Source: Microbispora bryophytorum
GTDB lineage: Bacteria; Actinomycetota; Actinomycetes; Streptosporangiales; Streptosporangiaceae
DNA: 64,000 nt
Direction: 5' to 3'
NCBI RefSeq assembly: GCF_006874465.1
Contig: NZ_VIRL01000001.1
Coordinates: 744,001 to 808,000, forward strand
Shown here: positions 18,326 to 27,922 of the stretch, in pieces
Numbering within the stretch: the stretch's first letter is position 1
Layout: each line of letters opens with the position of its first letter
Notes under the pieces: model-generated
What the model was told of the DNA's origin: nothing
The model's input: only the letters and a program-made list of their open reading frames with translations
The model's database searches: none
Translations under genes and position numbers: made by a program

Positions 18326-18886
18326 ATGTCCACCGAGGACCTCGAAGCCCTGCTCCGCGTGACCTCGCCGGGCTATGTCGGCGTGGCCCCGCCCGAGGTC
18401 GCCTTCGGCACCATGGACGCGCCGATGGGCCGCCTGGCCCTCGCGGTGACCGCACGTGGCGTGCTGGCCTGCGCCTACGAGGACGAGCACAAGGTCTTCG
18501 CCCGGATCTCCCGCGCCGTCGGCTCGTTCATCGGGCCCGACCCGCGCCGCCTCGATCCCCTGCGCAGGGAGCTGGACGCGTACTTCACCGGCAGGCTGCG
18601 CACCTTCTCCCTCTCGGTGGACCTGCGCCTGGTCACCGGCTTCAGCCGTACGGTGATCCAGCTCATGCCGGCCGTGCCGTACGGCAGCGTCACCACCTAC
18701 CAGGAGATCGCCGAGCGGATCGGGCGGCCGCAGGCGCCCCGCGCGGTGGCCAACGCCCTGGCCGGCAACCCGGTCTGCCTGCTCCTGCCGTGCCATCGGG
18801 CGGTGGAGGGCCCCGGCGCGCTCGGCGGGTACGCCGGCGGCCCGGCGGCCAAGGAGCATCTGCTCCGCCTCGAAGGCGCCCTCTGA
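18326..18886 (+). CDS. ogt: Methylated-DNA--protein-cysteine methyltransferase
   Basis: 186 aa. It removes alkyl groups from O6-alkylguanine in a suicide reaction. The active-site motif is LLPCHRAV with C156; the HTH/asparagine-hinge region (VPYGSVTTYQEIAERIGRP) and the RAVANALAGNP segment are normal. ATG 18326 was chosen because the protein then begins MSTEDLEALL; the region upstream is shared with the divergent kinase promoter. Confidence 0.93.
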   Translation: MSTEDLEALLRVTSPGYVGVAPPEVAFGTMDAPMGRLALAVTARGVLACAYEDEHKVFARISRAVGSFIGPDPRRLDPLRRELDAYFTGRLRTFSLSVDLRLVTGFSRTVIQLMPAVPYGSVTTYQEIAERIGRPQAPRAVANALAGNPVCLLLPCHRAVEGPGALGGYAGGPAAKEHLLRLEGAL

Positions 18887-18887
18887 C

Positions 18888-18939
18888 CGCCAGACCGAGC
18901 GCCAGGCCGAGCGCCAGGCCGAGCGCCAGACCGGGCGCC
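18888..18939. repeat. 12-bp tandem repeat between convergent genes
   Basis: About four copies of a GAGCGCCAGGCC-like 12-bp unit fill the gap between the ogt stop and the cytX stop. Confidence 0.8.
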
Positions 18940-18940
18940 T

Positions 18941-20281
18941 CTAACGGCGCGACCGCAGGCGGCGCGCCGGAAGGGACAGCACCACGGTCGCCAGCGCGGC
19001 CACGAGGAACGCGGCGAGCGCCGCGTTCATCCAGGGCTGGTGGACGAACCCGAGGGCGAGGCGGACCTCGGTCCAGATCCCGTCCCACCAGCCGACGGTC
19101 GGGGTGGAGGTCACGATCCAGTACGCCGCGAACCCGAGGATCCACGGCACGACCATGAGCCAGCGGGAGGGGGCGTCCTTGGCCGTGTTCCACCGGGCGG
19201 CCCCGCCGAGCAGGAAGTAGTCCACCACGAGCACGGCGAACATCGGCACGAACACCGCCCCGATCACGCTCAGGAAGGCGCCGTAGGAGTTGACGTCGGC
19301 GAACAGCGCGATCAGCGTGGTGAGCACGCCGATCACGACCGAGATCACCCGGCGGTCCCAGCGCGGCGCGAGGTTCTGGATCGAGACGGTCGTCGAGTAG
19401 ACGTTCGCGAACGACTGGTCGGCCTCACGCAGCACCAGGATGCCGAAGAACACGACCCCGAGAGGGGCGGCCACGAACGGGTCCCACACCTTGTCCCCGT
19501 CGTTGCCGACCAGGGCGAGCGCGGCGATGCCGAGGGCCAGGCAGGCCACCTGAGCGATCGTGTATCCGGCGACGACGCCCGTGAACGCCGCGCCGCTCGA
19601 CCGCGAGTGCCTGGCGTAGTCGGCGGCCATCGGCACCCACGACACCGACAGCGCGATGACGTAGTCGACGGCGGGGGCGAAGGCGTCCCAGCTGCCGCCG
19701 CCCACGGACGGCCCCTGCCGGAACAGGGCGATCGACAGCCAGATCATCGCGATCACCACGCCCGCCGTGACGTACCGCCGCAGCAGCCGCAGCGCGCCGA
19801 GCGGCCGGATCGTCAGCGCGATCGTCAGCGCGCCCGCCGCGACCGCCCACACCGCGTACGGCACGGCCGTGCCAAATAGCGCCTGCGCGCCGTTGGCGAT
19901 GACCCACAGCTCGAAGGCGCCCCAGCCGAGCATCTGCACGATGTTCAGCACGGTCGGGATGTAGGAGAGCCGGGCCCCGAACAGGCCGCGCAGCAGCACC
20001 ATCGCGGGCCGCCCGGTGCGTACGCCGGGGATCGCGGCCAGGCCGACCATCGCCGTCCCGAGCAGGCTGCCGACGACGGCGGCGAGCACCGCCGCGGTGA
20101 AGGTGAGCGGCTTGCCGCCCAGCGGGTCGAGCAGGAACAGCGCCCCCGAGAAGCCGAGGAGGCTGACGCCGAGGTTGGCCCAGAAGGCACCCTGGTCGAG
20201 CAGGCCCAGAGTCCTCGGAGCCTCCTCGTCCAGGGTGAGCGGAACCTCCGCGTGCACGTCGTCGACGACGGCAGAAGTCAT
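18941..20281 (-). CDS. cytX: NCS1 transporter, predicted hydroxymethylpyrimidine permease CytX
   Basis: 446 aa with about 12 membrane helices, of the nucleobase-cation symporter 1 family (GFSGALFLLDPLGGKPL, and SWVPMAADYARHSRS in the substrate region). Sequence alone would suggest a cytosine/purine permease. The TPP riboswitch immediately upstream points to a thiamine precursor, so CytX importing hydroxymethylpyrimidine is the best call. The ATG at 20279-20281 has GGGAG 6 bp upstream, at the 3' edge of the riboswitch, so ligand binding can occlude the ribosome site. An in-frame GTG precedes it. tenA lies 1.5 kb away. Confidence 0.88.
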   Translation of the reverse strand: MTSAVVDDVHAEVPLTLDEEAPRTLGLLDQGAFWANLGVSLLGFSGALFLLDPLGGKPLTFTAAVLAAVVGSLLGTAMVGLAAIPGVRTGRPAMVLLRGLFGARLSYIPTVLNIVQMLGWGAFELWVIANGAQALFGTAVPYAVWAVAAGALTIALTIRPLGALRLLRRYVTAGVVIAMIWLSIALFRQGPSVGGGSWDAFAPAVDYVIALSVSWVPMAADYARHSRSSGAAFTGVVAGYTIAQVACLALGIAALALVGNDGDKVWDPFVAAPLGVVFFGILVLREADQSFANVYSTTVSIQNLAPRWDRRVISVVIGVLTTLIALFADVNSYGAFLSVIGAVFVPMFAVLVVDYFLLGGAARWNTAKDAPSRWLMVVPWILGFAAYWIVTSTPTVGWWDGIWTEVRLALGFVHQPWMNAALAAFLVAALATVVLSLPARRLRSRR

Positions 20282-20286
20282 CACAC

Positions 20287-20378
20287 GCTCCCTACGCCGG
20301 CATTATCCGGACAGGTTCATGCGGTCGGCGGCACGACTTCGATCCGCCCTCTCAGCCCGGTCACGCCCGAGCTCCCGC
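20287..20378 (-). promoter_or_regulatory. TPP riboswitch (THI element) controlling cytX
   Basis: On the minus strand the conserved blocks appear in order: GGGCTGAGAGGGCGG, then GCATGAACCTGTCCGGATAA, then TGCCGGCGTAGGGAG. These are the CUGAGA and GAACCUGAUCUGGAUAAUGCC consensus regions. The element ends about 5 bp before the cytX start and contains its Shine-Dalgarno sequence, which suggests translational control. Confidence 0.95.
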
Positions 20379-20443
20379 GGGTATTCATGATGTCTTGGGG
20401 ATTATGACACTTCTTTGACCGTTGCCCTACGCCGCCCCCGTCC

Positions 20444-20767
20444 CTACGCGACGTAGGGCGCCTCACCGCCCTCGCTCACCATCGGACGTCCGGCCGCGGC
20501 CCAGGACCGCATGCCGCCGTCCACGTTCACGGCGTCCCGGCCGATGTGGTTGAGCCACATCGCGGCGTGCGCCGAACGTCCGCCGACCCGGCAGACCACG
20601 TACACCGGCCGGTCGTGCGGCACCTCGTCCACCCGCACCTGCAGCTCGCCGAGCGGGATGTGGACGGCGCCGGGGGCGTGGCCCGCCACCCACTCCTCGT
20701 TCTCGCGGACGTCCAGCAGGTACGCGTCCTCGGGCAGTGCGTCGGGGGCGATTTCCGGCAATGTCAT
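20444..20767 (-). CDS. Rhodanese-like domain protein
   Basis: 107 aa, one rhodanese fold. DAYLLDVRENEEW and AGHAPGAVHIPLGEL are family hallmarks, and the active-site loop VVCRVGGRSAHA contains the catalytic Cys. Single-domain rhodaneses carry sulfane sulfur or act as sulfurtransferases; the acceptor is unknown. ATG 20767 was chosen (MTLPEIAPDAL). It lies between the thiamine riboswitch and the DNA glycosylase gene on the same strand; a link to thiamine sulfur chemistry is only a possibility. Confidence 0.88.
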   Translation of the reverse strand: MTLPEIAPDALPEDAYLLDVRENEEWVAGHAPGAVHIPLGELQVRVDEVPHDRPVYVVCRVGGRSAHAAMWLNHIGRDAVNVDGGMRSWAAAGRPMVSEGGEAPYVA

Positions 20768-20872
20768 GCGCCCATTCTGACGGCACACCATCGGTGCCCG
20801 GGCCCATGCGGCGAGCTGTGACCCACGGTGATGCGCAGAACCCTCTGCAGGTCCGGCCGCTCCTCGCGGGGC

Positions 20873-21751
20873 CTACTTGAGCAGGCGGGACATCCGGCGG
20901 TCGGCCAGCGGTTTGCCGCCGGTCTGGCAGGTCGGGCAGTACTGCAGCGACGAGTCGGCGAACGAGACCTCCCTGATCGTGTCGCCGCACACCTCACACG
21001 CCTCGCCCGTACGGCCGTGCACGCGCAGGCCCGACTTCTTCTCCGACTTGAGGTCCTTGGCCGCCAGCCCCCTGGCCCGCCCGACCGCGTCCCGCAGCGT
21101 GCTGACGATCGCGTCGTGCAGGTCGGCGACCTGGCCGTCCGTCAGCGTTCCGGCGATCTTGAAGGGGGACATCTTCGCGACGTGCAACACCTCGTCGGAG
21201 TAGGCGTTGCCGATGCCGGCGATCACCTTCTGGTCCCGCAGCAGGCCCTTGATCTGCGTGCGGCTCCCGCCCACGATCGTCTTGAGCAGGTCCGGCGTGA
21301 AGCCCTCGGCCAGCGGGTCCGGCCCGAGGCCGGCGATGCCGGGGACGTCCTCCGGATCGCGCACCACGTAGACGGCCAGGCGTTTCTGCGTGCCCGCCTC
21401 GGTCAGCTCGAACCCGGGGGCGCGGCCGTCCTCGTCCGGCGACAGTCTCACCCGCACCGCCAGCGGGCCCTTGCCCGGCCGCACCGGTTTCGCTCCGGTG
21501 AGGTCGTCGCGCCAGCGCAGCCAGCCGCCGCGGGCCAGATGGGTGACGAAGTGCAGGCCGTCGCAGTCGACGTCGAGAAACTTGCCGTGCCGCGCCACAC
21601 CGGTGACGAGCAGTCCGGCGAGCGCGGTGACGGGCGGGTCGACGGTCTTGAGCGCTTGGAAGGCGGTCACGTCGACCCCGACGACGGCATGGCCGACGGC
21701 GTGCTCGCGAAGGAACTCGGCGAGCGCCTCGACCTCGGGCAGCTCCGGCAT
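20873..21751 (-). CDS. Fpg/Nei family DNA glycosylase
   Basis: 292 aa. The protein begins MPELPEVEAL with catalytic P2 and E3 of the formamidopyrimidine/endonuclease VIII family. The H2TH region includes KGLLRDQKVIAGIGNAYSDE, and a C-terminal zinc finger has C-x2-C (EVCGD) and C-x2-C (YCPTCQ). It excises oxidised bases and cuts at the abasic site. Whether it prefers 8-oxoG or pyrimidine lesions cannot be settled; the sequence is closer to the actinobacterial Nei-like/Fpg2 paralogs. Confidence 0.92.
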   Translation of the reverse strand: MPELPEVEALAEFLREHAVGHAVVGVDVTAFQALKTVDPPVTALAGLLVTGVARHGKFLDVDCDGLHFVTHLARGGWLRWRDDLTGAKPVRPGKGPLAVRVRLSPDEDGRAPGFELTEAGTQKRLAVYVVRDPEDVPGIAGLGPDPLAEGFTPDLLKTIVGGSRTQIKGLLRDQKVIAGIGNAYSDEVLHVAKMSPFKIAGTLTDGQVADLHDAIVSTLRDAVGRARGLAAKDLKSEKKSGLRVHGRTGEACEVCGDTIREVSFADSSLQYCPTCQTGGKPLADRRMSRLLK

Positions 21752-21772
21752 GTCCTCACACTAGCTCCGCGT

Positions 21773-22378
21773 TCAGGGGACGTCCCAGAACGCGAGTTCG
21801 TGCTCCATGCCGCGGACGAACAGCTCCCGGGCGCGCGCCGGGTCCGGAGCCGCCTCGTCGATCATGACGGCGATGCGCGCGGACAGGGCGGCGAACGCCG
21901 GGTCGGCGTAGGTGTCCACCCACGCCTTGTACCGAGGCTCGGCGGGCGGGTCGGCGGCCAGGATCCGGCCGAGCGTCGAGTAGCCCCACATGCAGGGGTA
22001 GAGGGCCGCCAGCCCCTCGCCATAGTCCGCCGCCGACTCCAGCAGGAACGAGGTGTACGCCGCGCAGGCCGGGCCCTTCACCGCGCCGTCGAGGTCGGCG
22101 CCGAACCCGGCCGACAGCGACCGGTGCAGGTCGAGCTCGTCGTGCCACGTCGAGTGCGCCAGGTCGACCAGGTCGCCGAGGTGGGCGTCCGGAGCCTGCC
22201 AGGCCAGCCGCGAGAACACCCGGACGTAGTCGAGCAGGTACAGGTAGTCCTGCTCAAGCCATGACCGGAAGACCGCCTCGGGCAGGTCGCCCGCCGCGAT
22301 GCCGCGTACGGTCGGGTGCGCGAGCTGGGCGTCCAGCATCGGCCGCCCGATGGCGTGCAGGTCCGCAGAGATTCCCAT
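21773..22378 (-). CDS. tenA: TenA-family aminopyrimidine aminohydrolase (thiaminase II)
   Basis: 201 aa, helical TenA fold. The catalytic cysteine is in the LYPCMWGYSTLG motif (C129), and the substrate pocket residues in LEQDYLYLLDYVRVFSRLAW are present. TenA hydrolyses aminomethylpyrimidine or formylaminopyrimidine breakdown products to hydroxymethylpyrimidine, salvaging thiamine. CytX under TPP control lies nearby. The two are separated by rhodanese and Fpg genes, and I see no riboswitch in front of tenA itself. Confidence 0.9.
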   Translation of the reverse strand: MGISADLHAIGRPMLDAQLAHPTVRGIAAGDLPEAVFRSWLEQDYLYLLDYVRVFSRLAWQAPDAHLGDLVDLAHSTWHDELDLHRSLSAGFGADLDGAVKGPACAAYTSFLLESAADYGEGLAALYPCMWGYSTLGRILAADPPAEPRYKAWVDTYADPAFAALSARIAVMIDEAAPDPARARELFVRGMEHELAFWDVP

Positions 22379-22421
22379 AAGGGCTCATTGTGGCCGTAAT
22401 CCGCGAGTTAGGCTCGACTCC

Positions 22422-23072
22422 GTGACACTGACGATCGCCGAGGAAGTGCTGCTTCTGGCCTACCGGGAGGACACCGGCAAGCCGATCATCGGTTCGGTGG
22501 AGCTCGACTGCGCCCTGGCCGGGGCCCTGCTCGCGGATCTGGCCGTACGCCGCCGGGTGGACCTCGACGGCGCGAAGGTCGTGCCCGTCGACCCCACCCC
22601 GGTGGGCGAGGAGGAGCTGAACGCGACGCTCACCCGCATCGCCGAGGAGCGCGCCCCGCGCAAGGCCGACTGGTGGGTGGGCAAGCTCCGCGCGGGCAGG
22701 CTGCGCAAGCGGCTGCTGACCCGTCTGGCCGCCCGGGGTGTGCTGAGCGAGCAGGAGGGCAAGATCCTGGGGATCTTCCCCACGACGCGCTATCCCGAGC
22801 TCGACCCGAGCCACGAGCAGGGCGTGCGGGAGCGCGTGCGGAACGTGCTGGCCGGAGCCGAGCCGGACGAGCGGACGGCGGTCCTGATCGCGGTCATGCA
22901 CGCGGCCAAGCTCGACCGCAAGGCGTTCCCCGACGCGCCGAAGGGCCGGATCAAGGAGATCGCCGAGGGCCAGTGGACCGCCGATGCGGTCCGCAAGACG
23001 ATCGCCTCGATCCACGCCGCCGTGGTCGCCGCCACCACCGCCGCGACGGTCGCCGCCACCGCGGGGAGCTGA
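22422..23072 (+). CDS. GPP34 (Golgi phosphoprotein 3-like) domain protein
   Basis: 216 aa, the GPP34/VPS74 fold: TIAEEVLLLAYREDTGKPI at the start, then LDCALAGALLADLAVRRRVD and PRKADWWVGKLRAG. Eukaryotic homologues bind phosphoinositides. The bacterial members are widespread in actinomycetes and their function is unclear, perhaps membrane association. It starts with GTG 22422. The C terminus is Ala/Thr-rich (AAVVAATTAATVAATAGS). It is divergent from tenA. Confidence 0.85.
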   Translation: MTLTIAEEVLLLAYREDTGKPIIGSVELDCALAGALLADLAVRRRVDLDGAKVVPVDPTPVGEEELNATLTRIAEERAPRKADWWVGKLRAGRLRKRLLTRLAARGVLSEQEGKILGIFPTTRYPELDPSHEQGVRERVRNVLAGAEPDERTAVLIAVMHAAKLDRKAFPDAPKGRIKEIAEGQWTADAVRKTIASIHAAVVAATTAATVAATAGS

Positions 23073-23169
23073 GCCCTGCCGCTCGTGCCGCTCGTGCCGC
23101 GCGCGTCGTGCGCCCGCGCGAGCGGCGGTGCCCCTACGTGGAGACGACGTCCTGCTCGGTGATGACGCC

Positions 23170-24438
23170 CTACTTGGTGATGACGTCCTTGGGCACCTGC
23201 TTGTCGGCGGCGAGCGCCTCGAACAGGCGCAGCGCCTTCTGCGTGTCCCACTTGACCACCGCCTGGCCCCCGATCGTGGGCAGCGAGCCGATCGGCACGG
23301 CGGTGGCGACGGGTCCCTCGCGCATCGCGAGACCGACCGACAGCAGGTTGAACAGGCCGGTGCCGGGGTCGACGGCGACCGAGTCGGCCGCGCTCAGCGC
23401 CAGCGGGACCGAGGTGAACGGGTTGATCAGCGTGCCCGGGCTCGCGGCCTTCTGCACGACGGCGGAGAAGAACTGGCGCTGCCGCTGGGTGCGCTCGAAG
23501 TCGGGGATGGCGCCGGTGGCACGGGTGCGCACGTAGCCGAGCGCGGTGCCGCCGTCCATGTCCTGGCAGCCCTTCTTCAGGTTGATCCCGGCCTTCGGGT
23601 CCTTGATGTCCTGCTTCACACAGATGTTGACCCCGCCGACCGCGTCCACGATGCCGACGAACCCGCCGAAGCCGATCTCCATGTAGTGGTCGATCCTGAT
23701 GCCGGTCACCCGCTCGACGGTCTTGGCCAGCAGCTTCGGGCCGCCGAAGGCGTACGCCGCGTTCAGCTTGCCGCTGCCGTGCCCCTCGATCGGGACGTAC
23801 GAGTCACGGGGCAGGCTGACCAGGGTGGGCCGGCCGCTGTCGGGGATGTGCAGCAACATCATCGTGTCGGTGCGCTTGCCGACCGCCTTTCCCGTCGCCA
23901 GCTTCCTGCGCTGCGCGGCCGTCAGGCCCGCCCGGCTGTCGGACCCGACCAGCAGCCAGTCCTGGCCCGGCGTCTCGGCGGGCCGCCCGTCGTAGTCGGT
24001 CAGCGACTCGACCGGCCGGAGCCGGGAGCCGATCCAGAAATATCCGGCGACGGCGGCGACGAGCAGGAGCACGACCACCACGAGGACGACCCGCAGAACG
24101 AGCCTCCCGGTCCGGCGCGGCCCGCGTCCGCCGCCGCGCACGGACCCGTCGCGGCCCGCCGGCCCACCGCCCCCGCCGTGCGGGGCGCCTGCCCGGTCTC
24201 CGGCCTCGTGCCTGCTCCCGCCGAGCGGGCGGACCGGGGCGCTGCCGGAGCGCGGCTTGCCGTACACCTTGGACTGGGCGCGGGGGACGGTGTCCTCCCT
24301 GCCGGACCCCGCCGGCGCCGCCGCCTGAGGCTGTGCCGCCCTGGGCGGGGCAGCCGGGGATTGGGCCGCCCTGGGCGGGGCAGCGGGGGGTTGGACCGCA
24401 CGCCGGTACGCACGGGTCGCCTCGTCCTCGTCGGCCAC
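23170..24438 (-). CDS. LytR-CpsA-Psr (LCP) family wall ligase
   Basis: 422 aa. A Pro/Ala/Gly-rich cytoplasmic stretch (1-110), one membrane helix (about 112-135), then the LCP domain. Conserved elements include LLVGSDSRAG, GKRTDTMMLLHI, LVSLPRDSYVPI and KLNAAYAFGGP. LCP enzymes transfer polyprenyl-linked glycopolymers to peptidoglycan. The start is GTG at 24436-24438 behind a G-rich ribosome site. A short direct repeat of GATGACG lies just past the 3' end (23150-23185). Confidence 0.93.
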   Translation of the reverse strand: MADEDEATRAYRRAVQPPAAPPRAAQSPAAPPRAAQPQAAAPAGSGREDTVPRAQSKVYGKPRSGSAPVRPLGGSRHEAGDRAGAPHGGGGGPAGRDGSVRGGGRGPRRTGRLVLRVVLVVVVLLLVAAVAGYFWIGSRLRPVESLTDYDGRPAETPGQDWLLVGSDSRAGLTAAQRRKLATGKAVGKRTDTMMLLHIPDSGRPTLVSLPRDSYVPIEGHGSGKLNAAYAFGGPKLLAKTVERVTGIRIDHYMEIGFGGFVGIVDAVGGVNICVKQDIKDPKAGINLKKGCQDMDGGTALGYVRTRATGAIPDFERTQRQRQFFSAVVQKAASPGTLINPFTSVPLALSAADSVAVDPGTGLFNLLSVGLAMREGPVATAVPIGSLPTIGGQAVVKWDTQKALRLFEALAADKQVPKDVITK

Positions 24439-24587
24439 CTGATCCCCCAGCCCTCAGCGTCTTGCTACTGCTTTCATCGCAGCGGCCGAAGTCTTTGCCG
24501 ATGCGTCCCCTACTTCACGGTACCCAGACGCCTTCTAAGCAGTCAGTAAAGGTTGCCGGGAAACACAGGAGAGATTCCAGCCGTTAC

Positions 24588-24601
24588 GGTGGTATACCAC
24601 C
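24588..24601. promoter_or_regulatory. 14-bp perfect palindrome, candidate operator
   Basis: GGTGGTATACCACC reads the same on both strands. It lies about 90 bp before the first CNNM/CorC gene, in a 250-bp gap with no other structure. The inner TGGTATACCA resembles operators of GntR/HutC-type repressors. No regulator of that type is encoded nearby. Confidence 0.5.
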
Positions 24602-24691
24602 ACGCGAAAGGATCGTCGTGTCCGTTCCGGACCCCTGGAGTACCTGCCCGTGCACCGGCACGGGATCTCATGATCGCACGGCGGGCGCCCG

Positions 24692-26157
<1,466 letters not shown>

Positions 26158-26161
<4 letters not shown>

Positions 26162-27174
26162 GCTCTCTCACGGGGGTCCTGCTCGGCGTCGTCCTGCTCG
26201 CCGTCAACGGGTTCTTCGTCGCGGCCGAGTTCGCCCTGGTCTCCGCCCGCCGTCACCGGCTGGAGGAGGTCGCCGTCAGCGGCGGCCGGCTGGCCAAGGT
26301 CACGGCCCGCGCCGCGGTCAGGGGCGGGCGCGAGCTGTCGCTCATGCTCGCCGGGGCGCAGCTCGGCATCACGCTGGCCTCCCTGGGCCTCGGCATGGTC
26401 GCCGAGCCCTCCATCGAGCATCTGATGGAGCCGGTCCTCACGCTGCTGCCGGAGTCGCTGCGCACGCCCCTGGCGTACGTCGTGGCGCTCGCCCTGGTGA
26501 CGTTCCTCCACATGGTCGTCGGCGAGATGGCGCCCAAGTCGCTGGCGCTCACCCACCCCGAGCGCGCCGCGATGGGGCTGGCGCTGCCGTTCCGTAGCTT
26601 CGCCTGGGTCGTCCGCCCGATCCTGGCCCTGCTGAACGCGCTGACCAACGGCATCCTGCGCCTGGCCGGCGTGCGGCCCCGCGACGAGCTGGCCACCACC
26701 CGGACACCGCGCCAGCTCGCCATGCTGGTCGCCGAGTCGGGCCGGATGGGCATGCTCGACCGCGACGAGCACGACCTGCTCACCCGCGCGCTGCGGGTCC
26801 ACTCCCAGCCGGTCGAACGGCTGATGGTGCCCGTCGGCGAGGCGCCTTCGGTGCCCGCCGACGCCGACGACCTGCTCGTGCGCCGGACGGCCGCGGGCGG
26901 CGGGAGCCTGCGCATGCTGGTCCTCGCGCACAAGCCGACCGCCGACGACGTGGTCGGCGTGCTCCACGTGCGCGACGCGGTCCTCCAGCCGGGGCGCAGG
27001 GCCGCCGAGCTCGCGACCCCCGTCCCCCGCATGGCGAGGGACACCACGATCTCCGACGCCGTGACCCTGCTGCAGGAGGCCCGCGCGCAGCTCGGGCTCG
27101 TCACGGACGCCGGCGGCACGCCCGTCGGTGTGATCGATCTCACCACCCTGGTCGGCGAACTGCTCGTCGCCTGA
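26158..27174 (+). CDS. CNNM/CorC-type hemolysin-family transporter, short form
   Basis: 338 aa with the same membrane domain as its neighbour (GVVLLAVNGFFVAAEFALVSA, LMLAGAQLGITLASLGLG, VVGEMAPKSLALTHPE) and a CBS pair (about 205-335), but no C-terminal CorC domain. ATG 26158 overlaps the upstream stop (ATGA), giving translational coupling. The long/short pair arrangement is typical in actinobacteria. Confidence 0.92.
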
Positions 27175-27635
27175 CGACCGAGGCGGCGCGCCCCTCCCGT
27201 GAGCGGGCGCGCCGGCCTGGGACGTCACGGCGCGGCCCCACGCCCGCGGCCGCACGGAGGATCTCCCTCAGCGAGGCCGCTGAGCTCATGAACCAGGACA
27301 GAAGGTAAAGGTCGCCCCTGCAAGCGCGGGGAAAGTGGTTTGAAAGGCGATCTCCTGAGAATGTGCAGTGCGCGGCGGGGGGCCCCGAGTCCGGGACCCC
27401 CGCCGCGACATCGCCAGGGAGGGCCCGTGCCGTACGGGCCGGGACGGAATGGGGGGCCGGACGTGGACGCTTCGCTTGCGACCGGGCGAGGCCGCCCACC
27501 CGCCCCGGGGCCGCAGGAGACGGTCCTTTTCGACGGTGCGGAGGAAAATATTCGCCGGGGCGGAGATTTCCTTCCCACCGGGCGAGGCCGCTCGTCGGCC
27601 CGGGAGTTCCCCGGGGCTGTCCCCCTAGGTCACAC
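27175..27635. other. 460-bp intergenic region without a supported gene
   Basis: Short overlapping open frames occur on both strands but none has family similarity or a good ribosome site. Visible structure: a hairpin at 27310-27338, another around 27421-27441 (GGCCCGT/ACGGGCC), and a 15-bp direct repeat ACCGGGCGAGGCCGC at 27481-27495 and 27578-27592. A less GC-rich patch (GAGGAAAATATTC) lies near 27541. Confidence 0.5.
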
Positions 27636-27657
27636 AACGAAGAAGCCCCGCCGGGCT
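27636..27657 (-). terminator. Terminator after tRNA-Leu
   Basis: On the minus strand AGCCC-GGCG-GGGCT is followed by TCTTCGTT, starting about 23 bp past the tRNA 3' end. A short stem with a partial U tract is a plausible intrinsic terminator. Confidence 0.65.
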
Positions 27658-27679
27658 ACTGCCGAGCGAGGCCTGTTCT

Positions 27680-27765
27680 TGGTGGGCAAGGGGGGAGTTG
27701 AACCCCCACGTCCTTTCGGACACACGGACCTGAACCGTGCGCGTCTGCCATTCCGCCACTTGCCC
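27680..27765 (-). tRNA. tRNA-Leu (anticodon CAG)
   Basis: Begins GGGCAAGTGGCGGAATGGCA and ends with the matching CTTGCCC acceptor strand, discriminator A and an encoded CCA. The anticodon stem-loop is CACGG-TTCAGGT-CCGTG, so the anticodon is CAG (reads CUG). A long variable arm (class II) and a T arm (GGGGGTTCAACTCCCCC) complete the cloverleaf. Confidence 0.97.
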
Positions 27766-27922
27766 TTGCGGTTGGTCCCCATCTCTGGGTGCCTGGAAAG
27801 GTTAGCACGTAACCGCCCGTGCTTACGAACCCGGATACGATCCTTCTAAACGACGATGCGAAGGGGCTCAGTGCAGCACCGGAGCGGTCGCGACCATAGT
27901 GGCAATGGAAGGGAGGGATCCG

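Noticed and set aside
27140-27637. 165-codon open frame on the minus strand
   Set aside because: It overlaps the end of the CNNM gene, is Arg/Pro-rich with GC-driven openness, and has no family similarity or ribosome site.
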